The notes under the pieces are model-generated. The model did no database searches and was not told the origin of the DNA. It was given only the letters and a program-made list of their open reading frames with translations. DNA of 5,979 nt from the NCBI GenBank assembly GCA_964528035.1, contig CAZGQY010000229.1:1-5979 (forward strand), in the 5' to 3' direction. The stretch comes from CAZGQY01 sp964528035. Lineage in GTDB: Bacteria > Pseudomonadota > Gammaproteobacteria > Methylococcales > UBA1147. This document shows, one piece after another, positions 1 through 4,752 of this stretch (position 1 is the first letter of the stretch; every line of letters starts with the position of its first letter). Both the position numbers and the translations under genes were made by a program.

Positions 1-27
1 GCGCGGAGCAGCCTGTTAGGCCGTTGA

Positions 28-192
28 AAGGTTGAGCCCCGACCGGTTTTGTGGGACGTGTTGGACAGGATTGACGCTGAAACCGGGATTTTGGTTGCGG
101 TTATTCATGATCATAATGGGATAAGCCTGCGTCTTCCGCTGCGTGGAATTCTAACAACAATGGGTAATGATTGGCGCATTTGGTGCTCGTAG
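28..192 (+). other. Coding-like unassigned reading frame, possibly the tail of a decayed or frameshifted gene
   Basis: This frame is open from just after a TGA at 25-27 to a TAG at 190-192. Its codons are mostly purine-first, and its translation looks like soluble protein, including the stretch VLDRIDAETGILVAVIHDH. It has no ATG near its beginning; the only early start candidates are TTG 49, GTG 58 and TTG 61, none with a clear ribosome site. A different frame is open from the window edge to about position 35, so a single-base shift near position 30 could join them into the 3' end of a gene that begins outside the window. I do not recognise a family. It could equally be a chance frame. It lies upstream of the putative promoter, so it would not belong to the pilus operon. 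Confidence 0.25.
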
Positions 193-241
193 GGATTTCT
201 TTGTCAATTCAAAAAGGCACGAATCAACGGAGCCGTTATTT

Positions 242-270
242 TTGATGCTTGTTATGATAACTGGTATAAC
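242..270 (+). promoter_or_regulatory. Putative sigma70-type promoter with extended -10
   Basis: TTGATG at 242-247 (-35, four of six matches to TTGACA) is separated by exactly 17 bp from TATAAC at 265-270 (-10, five of six matches). TG at 262-263, one base before the hexamer, gives the TGn extended -10 motif. Transcription would start near 277 and run toward the protease gene at 576, leaving a leader of about 300 nt. It is the best promoter-like sequence I found upstream of the operon. The assignment rests on motif match only. Confidence 0.5.
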
Positions 271-575
271 TCTGGTTTAGGGGCGTAAGGTCCGTCGAGG
301 GATGGATCACAGAGATGCCGTTTTAAGTAACACGCCCGGCAAATGGATTGGGCTGTTTAGCTTTCAAGGGGTTCAGGTGCGTTGGCCATTGACGCGGTGG
401 CGTTTGGTGTTGGGGTTTATTGATTTGATAGCGGATGGCCTATTGCCGATGGCGTTGCGCTTATCCGCCCTATGTGAGTCAGTTTTTGGGCAGCGTGCTG
501 GAAGTTTTTACAGATTAGTGGGCTTAATCCGTTGTCCATATATGAGTCAATTAAGCGCACAGGGGGAGACTCGAA
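271..575 (+). other. Long untranslated leader / intergenic stretch
   Basis: About 300 bases between the putative promoter and the protease start contain no gene I can support. The sequence is rich in G and T. An open frame from 302 to 610 crosses this stretch, but it has no convincing ribosome site, no recognisable domain, and runs into the protease gene in another frame. A short inverted pair (431-436 with 463-468) is too weak to call a structure. I looked for a recognisable c-di-GMP-type riboswitch core and did not find one. The length leaves room for a structured leader, but nothing specific can be named. Confidence 0.4.
561..568 (+). promoter_or_regulatory. Ribosome binding site of the protease gene
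   Basis: AGGGGGAG lies 7 nt before the ATG at 576. This supports 576 over the second in-frame ATG at 588, and over the overlapping frame that starts at 302. Confidence 0.75.
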
Positions 576-2192
576 ATGATACTGAAAATGATACAGCGGA
601 TTCCGGCTAATTATTATAAGGTCATTATGGGCTTGTTGTTAGTGTCTGTCGTAACCGCGGCGAGTGCCACAAACCGGGCCTTGTTAATCGGGGTTGGTGA
701 TTATGCGATCAACGATCAGGCGGATTCTGCTATAAGCGGTCATCAGGTACCGGATTTGCCGGGTATCGACGCGGATCTTGCCAATATGCGGGATATCGTG
801 CGCAAGATGGGCTATCGGGATCAGGAGGTCTCTGAATTAAGTGACGATCAGGCCAGTCTTGAGGCGATTCGCCAGGGCTTCAGGCAAATAATTGCCGAAG
901 CCGGAGAGAACGACCGTGTATTGATTTATTTTAGTGGCCACGGTTCTCGAATCAAGGATCTGGACGGTGACGAAACGACCGATCACAAGGATGAAGTGCT
1001 GTTACCCTATGATTTCAAAATGGCCGCGGCGGATCACCCGGTTGCACTGGAGAATGTGCTGCTTGATGATGAATTCAAAATGTGGCTGGACAAAATTCGA
1101 AGCCGGAATATTCTGGTGATTGTTGATGCTTGTCACAGCGCCACGGCAACGCGCAGTCTTGGCCTGACCGGCAAAAATATCGATCAGACCCAAGGCTTGA
1201 TAAAAAATGTTTTCAATCGGGATAACCCGGTTATTTCCCTGGTTCAGGGCGGTGGTATGGCGGAGCTGGTTGACGCTGCAAATTATATTACCCTGGCGGC
1301 TGCTTCGGATGAACAGGCCTCGCTGGCAACACCGCAGGGCAGCCTGTTTACCCTGGGGCTTTATGAAGCGGTAAACGATGCAGCCCGCGCCGGTGGCGAA
1401 GCGACTCCGGCCCAGTTGTTGTCGGTCGCCAGCCAATTTGTCAGCGACAATACCGGTGAATTACAGCGTTTTACTCCGCAACTGGATGGCAGTCAGGTTT
1501 TGAGTCAAACACCGATAAAATTAAACTTGCCGGAGGTGGGGCAAGGTCCGATTCGGCAAACACTGGAAACACTGACGGCATTGCCACAGCTGTCAATACC
1601 TGCATCCACACCCACGCAGTCACAGGCGTCCATAGCACCGCCCATACCAACACAGAGACAAGTAGCCAGGCCGACACAAGCACCCGTTGCCGTGCAATTA
1701 CCCGCATCGCGGCCTCAACCGGTACAGTCTGGAATGGTTCAAATCAGCGCTTCGCGGCCCGGTTACGGTCGTGGCGATTTTATCCAGCTGCAAATGCAGA
1801 TTCCCGAAGACGGTTATCTTAATGTTGTCGAGGTGGCTCCGGACGACACCGCTCAGGTTATATATCCCAACCGGCATGTGGCGGATAATCGCGTCTCCAG
1901 CGGTCAGTTTCAATTGCCGCCCAGGAATGCCGCCTGGGGCTTGACGGTTAATCCGCCCTACGGCGATACCCATTATTATGTCCTTTTAACCCGCACGCCG
2001 CTCAATTTTAACAACAACGCTCAAAATCGAATGGACGACAACAGCCGGAAAAGTTTTTTCAAGGTGCTGGGTGCAGGCGGCGTGGCGCAAATCAGTAAAG
2101 CCTTGACGCGGCCGGAAGCAAAGGTTTCATCAGCATCGCTGACTCTGGAGACCTGTGCCCGTCTGCAGCAAAACAGAGTTTGTGGGCATTGA
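576..2192 (+). CDS. Secreted caspase-like (metacaspase-type, C14) protease with C-terminal DUF4384 domain
   Basis: The product is 538 residues. Residues 1-31 look like a Sec signal peptide: basic start, hydrophobic core around VIMGLLLVSVVTA, and an Ala-Ser-Ala cleavage site before Thr32. The protein is therefore probably periplasmic, surface-exposed or secreted. Residues about 33-310 form a caspase/C14 peptidase fold. The catalytic dyad is visible as His122 in YFSGHGSR and Cys186 in VIVDACHSAT. The acidic DLDGDE segment (128-133) and the later DEVLLPYD resemble type I metacaspases, which cleave after Arg or Lys. Asp67 and Asp184 align with S1-pocket acidic residues of that family, so basic-residue specificity is likely but unproven. 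Residues about 320-385 are a Pro/Thr/Gln-rich linker. Residues about 387-475 match DUF4384 (for example DGYLNVVEV and the YPN motif). The tail has two cysteines (527, 536) that could form a disulfide. The downstream small gene starts 5 nt after the stop, so it is probably cotranscribed with the pilus genes. Substrate is unknown. Confidence 0.9.
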   Translation: MILKMIQRIPANYYKVIMGLLLVSVVTAASATNRALLIGVGDYAINDQADSAISGHQVPDLPGIDADLANMRDIVRKMGYRDQEVSELSDDQASLEAIRQGFRQIIAEAGENDRVLIYFSGHGSRIKDLDGDETTDHKDEVLLPYDFKMAAADHPVALENVLLDDEFKMWLDKIRSRNILVIVDACHSATATRSLGLTGKNIDQTQGLIKNVFNRDNPVISLVQGGGMAELVDAANYITLAAASDEQASLATPQGSLFTLGLYEAVNDAARAGGEATPAQLLSVASQFVSDNTGELQRFTPQLDGSQVLSQTPIKLNLPEVGQGPIRQTLETLTALPQLSIPASTPTQSQASIAPPIPTQRQVARPTQAPVAVQLPASRPQPVQSGMVQISASRPGYGRGDFIQLQMQIPEDGYLNVVEVAPDDTAQVIYPNRHVADNRVSSGQFQLPPRNAAWGLTVNPPYGDTHYYVLLTRTPLNFNNNAQNRMDDNSRKSFFKVLGAGGVAQISKALTRPEAKVSSASLTLETCARLQQNRVCGH

Positions 2193-2236
2193 ATCGGATG
2201 ACTGAGAATACACCACAAATTGAAAAGATTTCTGAT

Positions 2237-2244
2237 CGTGAAAC
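2237..2244. repeat. Target-site duplication, left copy (CGTGAAAC)
   Basis: Eight bases identical to 2398-2405 directly abut the left end of the element. An exact repeat of this length placed precisely at both element borders is unlikely by chance and marks a transposition event. Confidence 0.8.
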
Positions 2245-2245
2245 C

Positions 2246-2255
2246 TAACTACTCA
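2246..2255 (+). repeat. Terminal inverted repeat, left
   Basis: TAACTACTCA is the exact reverse complement of 2387-2396. Its first three bases are the stop codon that truncates the interrupted small gene. Confidence 0.75.
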
Positions 2256-2291
2256 CTCTATGTTAGAAATAGGTGTAATTGCTCAGAATTG

Positions 2292-2380
2292 CGCCCCAAA
2301 TTCGTCAGATCAAGGCGTAAAATGTGAGTTTACACGGCTAAATGATCATTTTACAACGCAGAGATGGCGGATTTGGGGCG
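2292..2380. repeat. Internal imperfect palindrome of the element
   Basis: The outer stem pairs 2292-2301 with 2371-2380 (10 bp exact). The inner stem pairs 2316-2324 with 2347-2359, allowing a two-base bulge. The spacer includes a perfect 12-bp palindrome, AAATGATCATTT (2340-2351). In RNA this would form an extended hairpin. No U-tract follows, so it is not a standard intrinsic terminator. Confidence 0.6.
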
Positions 2381-2386
2381 TGAGTA

Positions 2387-2396
2387 TGAGTAGTTA
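2387..2396 (-). repeat. Terminal inverted repeat, right
   Basis: TGAGTAGTTA is the exact reverse complement of 2246-2255. Confidence 0.75.
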
Positions 2397-2397
2397 C

Positions 2398-2405
2398 CGT
2401 GAAAC
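2398..2405. repeat. Target-site duplication, right copy (CGTGAAAC)
   Basis: This is the second copy of the 8-bp duplication, directly after the right end of the element. The GTG inside it gives an accidental upstream start in the cpaF frame, which is not the likely cpaF start. Confidence 0.8.
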
Positions 2406-2470
2406 TGGGGCAGCGATTAATGGTGTCGGTAGCCCTGATGTTTTCAAACTGGAGCGAGTCAATCAGAGTA

Positions 2471-2476
2471 GAGGTG
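2471..2476 (+). promoter_or_regulatory. Ribosome binding site of the 45-residue membrane protein
   Basis: GAGGTG ends 4 nt before the ATG at 2481; its GAGG core is 6 nt away. It supports translation of a small frame that overlaps two other open frames here. Confidence 0.55.
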
Positions 2477-2480
2477 AATC

Positions 2481-2618
2481 ATGCAGGATGTTGTAAGCTA
2501 TATACTCAATCTGACTTATGTGGTGTTGCCCGCGTATCTCTTTATTCAGGTCATGATCTGGCTAATCCGGATAGTTTATCTGAATCAATCGATGATTGTT
2601 TCGTTTCCTCTGCCGTAG
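2481..2618 (+). CDS. Small single-span membrane protein, unrecognised
   Basis: The product has 45 residues. After a short polar start (MQDVVS) comes one long hydrophobic segment at about 7-34 containing LTYVVLPAYLFIQVMIWLIR, then a short tail ending FPLP. It is probably an inner-membrane peptide. Support comes from its own GAGGTG ribosome site, its 16-nt overlap with the interrupted upstream gene, and the 11-nt gap to cpaF, all typical of tightly packed operon genes. No cysteines or pilin-type cleavage motif are seen. Its place directly before cpaF suggests a membrane partner of the ATPase or a small accessory pilus protein, but that is inference. The competing reading, in which the long open frame from 2399 is the true start of cpaF, would make this frame spurious; I think that less likely. 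Confidence 0.55.
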   Translation: MQDVVSYILNLTYVVLPAYLFIQVMIWLIRIVYLNQSMIVSFPLP

Positions 2619-2629
2619 GTGCCCGCCAA

Positions 2630-3733
2630 ATGACACAGGCGATACTTTATGAGCAAAGTCTCAGGCATCTACTGGCGCCGATTTACGCAGCGTTGGAAGA
2701 TCCGTCGGTTTCTGAAATAATGATCAACGGCTATAACGATATATATATCGAACAGGGTGGTCAGCTGTTGCGCATGGATGCCCGTTTTGACAGCGAGGAT
2801 GCTTTGGAATCGGCGATGCGTAATGTGGCTCAGTTTGTGGGTAAACGCCTGGAACCCGGTACACCAAGTATCGAAGCCCGCCTGCCCGATGGTTCACGGG
2901 TGCATATTGTACAGGCGCCGGCTGCGCGTAATGGTCTGTGTGTTGCCATTCGTAAGTTTTCCCGCAATAAACTGGATCTGGATGCGTTGGTCGAATCGGG
3001 GACTTTAAATGGTGAAGCGGCCGAGTTTCTCGGCATTTGTGTGGGTATGGCGAAAAATATCATTGTTTCCGGAGGTACAGGCTCGGGTAAAACCACCTTA
3101 TTGAATGTTTTGTCGACCATGATTCCCGAGGACGAACGGATTATCGTTCTGGAAGATTCATCGGAGTTGCAGTTGCAACAACCCCATGTGGTGTCGTTTG
3201 AAGTGCAGGCGCCGGATCGGCAGGGGCTGGGTGGAATTGATATTGCCGGTTTGTTCCGCGCCTCGCTGAGAATGCGGCCTGATCGCATCATAGTCGGCGA
3301 GTGTCGTGGCGGTGAAGCACTGGATATGATTCAGGCCATGACATCCGGCCACAGCGGTTCACTGTCGACCTGTCACGCCAATACCCCAAGTGGGGCCTTG
3401 AACCGGCTGGAGACCATGGCTTTAATGGCCGGTGTCGATATCCCGCTGTTTGCCTTGCGGGCCCAGCTGGCTTCGGCGATCGATGTGATTGTACAAATAT
3501 CGCGCTTTCACGACGGTCGGCGGCGAGTCATCGCGATTAGCGAAGTGTTGGATTTGAATGAAAAAGGTGAGTATCTCGTGGAAGATCTGTATCGATATGA
3601 GCATGCTGCAAGAAAAGCGGCCGACACACTGATATGGAGTGGTAAGCCAGCCAGCTTCCGGCAACAATTGTCGTATTCCGCTATGGCTGAAACTATTCGC
3701 TTAAGCGGGCGCGTGTGGGGTGGAGGCAAGTGA
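2630..3733 (+). CDS. cpaF: Tad/Flp pilus assembly ATPase CpaF/TadA (secretion ATPase, VirB11-like)
   Basis: This hexameric cytoplasmic ATPase powers pilus assembly at the inner membrane. I start it at ATG 2630 (367 residues), preceded by AGGT at 2617-2620, because family-like sequence begins there: LLAPIYAALEDPSVSEIMIN. The frame stays open back to a GTG at 2399, but those 77 extra residues do not look like CpaF, start inside the target duplication of the insertion, and cover another gene. With this start, the Walker A motif GGTGSGKT is at 148-155, the Asp box IIVLEDSSE is around 171-179, Walker B RIIVGECRG is at 219-227 with Glu224, and the His box MTSGHSGSLSTCHANTP is at 237-253. All catalytic motifs are intact. 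The family is often longer, up to about 480 residues, because of extra N-terminal sequence; this is a short form. The next gene starts one base after its stop. TadB/TadC partners are not in view. Confidence 0.93.
   Translation: MTQAILYEQSLRHLLAPIYAALEDPSVSEIMINGYNDIYIEQGGQLLRMDARFDSEDALESAMRNVAQFVGKRLEPGTPSIEARLPDGSRVHIVQAPAARNGLCVAIRKFSRNKLDLDALVESGTLNGEAAEFLGICVGMAKNIIVSGGTGSGKTTLLNVLSTMIPEDERIIVLEDSSELQLQQPHVVSFEVQAPDRQGLGGIDIAGLFRASLRMRPDRIIVGECRGGEALDMIQAMTSGHSGSLSTCHANTPSGALNRLETMALMAGVDIPLFALRAQLASAIDVIVQISRFHDGRRRVIAISEVLDLNEKGEYLVEDLYRYEHAARKAADTLIWSGKPASFRQQLSYSAMAETIRLSGRVWGGGK
3722..3726 (+). promoter_or_regulatory. Ribosome binding site deciding the GTG start at 3735
   Basis: GGAGG inside the end of cpaF lies 8 nt before GTG 3735. 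The alternative in-frame GTG at 3720 lies upstream of this site and has none of its own. Confidence 0.65.
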
Positions 3734-3734
3734 T

Positions 3735-3917
3735 GTGAACTTGACTAGGTCTAAGTGGTTTCGGTGGTATAGAAGGTTTGTTTTTATGCTGTTTATAGGG
3801 GTTTTGTTGGTGTATGGGGTGTTGGCTTTTCGTGACGCGATTATCCGGAGCTGGACCGAAGCTTTTTCAGAATGGCCTTGTGTAAAGGCATCCTGCGGTG
3901 CTAATAATCCATTTTGA
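3735..3917 (+). CDS. Small single-span membrane protein, Flp-like paralogue without a peptidase site
   Basis: The product has 60 residues from GTG 3735, one base after the cpaF stop. A basic start (RSKWFRWYRR) is followed by one membrane span at about 15-31 and a short outer tail. After the span, FRDAIIRSW (32-40) matches FKDKLVEVW (42-50) of the next gene in spacing and character, and both proteins end in Asn-Pro-Phe. I infer that the two are distant paralogues. Unlike its neighbour, this one has no Gly-containing leader motif before the span, so it is probably not cut by the prepilin peptidase. Two cysteines (49 and 54) in the tail could form a disulfide in the periplasm. The DNA is richer in T and G than its neighbours, partly because of the membrane span. 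It could be an anchor or accessory subunit of the pilus; its function is unknown. Confidence 0.7.
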   Translation: MNLTRSKWFRWYRRFVFMLFIGVLLVYGVLAFRDAIIRSWTEAFSEWPCVKASCGANNPF

Positions 3918-3922
3918 TATTT

Positions 3923-3927
3923 AGGAG
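3923..3927 (+). promoter_or_regulatory. Strong ribosome binding site of the Flp-like gene
   Basis: AGGAG lies 8 nt before ATG 3936 in an A/T-rich, probably unstructured context. It is one of the strongest initiation sites in the window, fitting a protein needed in many copies. Confidence 0.7.
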
Positions 3928-3935
3928 AAAATATA

Positions 3936-4142
3936 ATGTTTAAAAAAACTAAAAATCTGTTAGAGCGTATACACCGCAATGAAAGCGGTGAAATGCCGAT
4001 CGGCCCTATATTAGTGATTGCGTTTATTGTCGTTCCACTGGTCATTCTTTTGACTTTCTTCAAGGATAAGTTAGTAGAGGTATGGAAAAAAATCACAGGA
4101 GAATTACTGGGCAATGACCCTAAACCGGATAACCCTTTTTAG
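3936..4142 (+). CDS. Flp-type pilin-like small protein, candidate pilus subunit
   Basis: The product has 68 residues. A basic leader of about 18 residues ends NESG, followed by EMPIGPILVIAFIVVPLVIL, a hydrophobic helix, then an amphipathic segment and an acidic tail ending in Asn-Pro-Phe. This matches the plan of Flp prepilins: a short charged leader ending in Gly, cleavage, then one helix. The nearby CpaA-type peptidase would cut after Gly18. It departs from classic Flp at mature position 5, where the usual Glu is Gly23, and at position 6, where Tyr is Pro24. It may be a minor or divergent pilin, or a fixed membrane subunit. Its strong ribosome site and position between cpaF and the peptidase fit the role of major subunit. 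The preceding gene appears to be a shorter paralogue. Membership of the pilus system is likely; fibre formation is inferred. Confidence 0.75.
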   Translation: MFKKTKNLLERIHRNESGEMPIGPILVIAFIVVPLVILLTFFKDKLVEVWKKITGELLGNDPKPDNPF

Positions 4143-4180
4143 ACAGGCAGGCGCCGCATTGATTCGAATATCCGAGAGTC

Positions 4181-4187
4181 GAAGGGA
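4181..4187 (+). promoter_or_regulatory. Ribosome binding site supporting a TTG start at 4197
   Basis: GAAGGGA lies 9 nt before TTG 4197. No ATG or GTG is available in frame at a suitable distance upstream, so this site decides the unusual start. Confidence 0.6.
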
Positions 4188-4196
4188 AATAGCGCA

Positions 4197-4733
4197 TTGA
4201 ATATTATTGCACTCCCGGTTCATCTTGCGGTGGCCGCCAGTATCGTGATTTTATGTGCAATCACAGACTGGCGCAGGCGGATCATACCGAACTATTTAAC
4301 TTACCCGGGGATCTTATGGGGTTTTGGTCTGGGCGTGGCGCCCGAGTCTTCTTTGTCCATCCAATCGTCTCTGGCGGGTTTTGGCATTGGTTTTATTCCG
4401 GCGCTGCTGCTGTTTGCGATGGGCACCATGGGTGGCGGTGATGTCAAGTTACTGGCGGCTATGGGCGCGTTGGTCGGTTATCCCGGGATTCTGGACGTGT
4501 TGTTTCTATCCATTCTCATGGGCGCTGCGCTGGGAGTGTCGTTATTGATCTGGCGCGGTCAGTTTTTGTCCACGCTGCGCGGTATGAGGGGGTTGATTCT
4601 GGCAATGTTTTATCCGGGTCTGGCAAAACAGGTTCCGGCGATGGACAGTGAGTTTCCTTTTGCGGTGGCGATCGCGCTGGGTACCTTGTGGGCGCTCTAT
4701 CTGCCCGGCCCGGTATTGTTGCTCAGAGTGTGA
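4197..4733 (+). CDS. cpaA: CpaA/TadV-type prepilin peptidase (A24 family)
   Basis: This inner-membrane aspartate protease removes leader peptides from Flp-type prepilins and TadE/TadF-type pseudopilins. The product is 178 residues, the short form typical of CpaA/TadV, and it lacks the N-terminal methyltransferase domain of PilD. Both catalytic aspartates are present: Asp24 in the DWRRRIIPN motif and Asp82 in the GGGDVKLLAAMG motif. Several hydrophobic segments, at about 5-23, 34-48, 58-77, 96-117 and 153-172, give a multi-span membrane protein. It starts at TTG with GAAGGGA 9 nt upstream, which may lower its expression. It lies directly after its likely substrate and before the TadE-like gene, with a 19-nt gap to the latter. 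The gene name follows the family; cpaA and tadV are used for the same protein. Confidence 0.9.
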   Translation: MNIIALPVHLAVAASIVILCAITDWRRRIIPNYLTYPGILWGFGLGVAPESSLSIQSSLAGFGIGFIPALLLFAMGTMGGGDVKLLAAMGALVGYPGILDVLFLSILMGAALGVSLLIWRGQFLSTLRGMRGLILAMFYPGLAKQVPAMDSEFPFAVAIALGTLWALYLPGPVLLLRV

Positions 4734-4752
4734 TTTTAGGAGACAGCCGCCA

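Larger units (their letters stand above)
2245..2397. mobile_element. 153-bp MITE-like non-autonomous element with TIRs and target-site duplication
   Basis: The ends are near-perfect inverted repeats: CTAACTACTCA on the left and, read on the other strand, GTAACTACTCA on the right (10 of 11 identical). The element is bracketed exactly by an 8-bp direct repeat, CGTGAAAC. It encodes no transposase. Inside is a long imperfect palindrome: CGCCCCAAAT (2292-2301) pairs with ATTTGGGGCG (2371-2380), and TAAAATG (2318-2324) with CATTTTA (2347-2353). The left arm carries about 30 nt with no counterpart on the right. Ends beginning 5'-GTAA together with 8-bp duplications are typical of the IS66 family, so a transposase of that kind could have moved it; this family assignment is inference. 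It sits inside a small gene between the protease and the pilus genes, and its hairpin could affect transcription or message stability across the operon. Confidence 0.8.
2198..2496 (+). pseudogene. Small unrecognised gene interrupted by a MITE-like insertion
   Basis: An ATG at 2198, 5 nt after the protease stop, opens a frame (MTENTPQIEKISDRE...) that ends at a TAA at 2246-2248, supplied by the terminal repeat of the inserted element. The frame resumes after the element at 2398. Removing the element and one copy of the 8-bp duplication restores one uninterrupted frame of 45 codons, ending ...LERVNQSRGESCRML at the TAA 2494-2496. Most of the rejoined codons are purine-first on both sides, as expected of coding DNA. 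The 3' end overlaps the next gene's ATG by 16 nt, typical of translational coupling. No membrane segment or domain is visible, and the charged polar product looks cytoplasmic. There is no strong ribosome site, so reinitiation after the protease stop would be needed. A second restored frame runs in phase with cpaF and cannot be excluded. I do not know its function. Confidence 0.45.

Noticed and set aside
290..380. c-di-GMP riboswitch in the leader
   Set aside because: A short GGCAAA-like string is present, but the rest of the conserved core is not.
302..610. 102-codon open frame before the protease
   Set aside because: It has no ribosome site, no family-like features, and overlaps the well-supported protease start in another frame.
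1002..1436. Minus-strand open frame within the protease gene
   Set aside because: It is antisense to a clearly coding region with intact catalytic motifs; it looks like a shadow.
2193..2250. Intrinsic terminator after the protease gene
   Set aside because: No stem followed by a U-tract was found directly after the stop; the only strong hairpin belongs to the inserted element.
2399..2629. N-terminal extension of cpaF from GTG 2399
   Set aside because: The extra 77 residues do not resemble CpaF, begin inside the target duplication of the insertion, and overlap a better-supported small gene. Family-like sequence begins at ATG 2630.
2830..3291. Minus-strand open frame within cpaF
   Set aside because: It is antisense to the conserved ATPase core and has no independent support.
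3701..4114. Minus-strand 137-codon frame across the two small membrane genes
   Set aside because: The plus strand has two well-placed ribosome sites and membrane-protein features; the minus frame has no recognisable content.
4648..4752. Upstream extension of the TadE-like gene
   Set aside because: It lies inside the peptidase gene in another frame and lacks a ribosome site; ATG 4753 has AGGAGA at a good distance.
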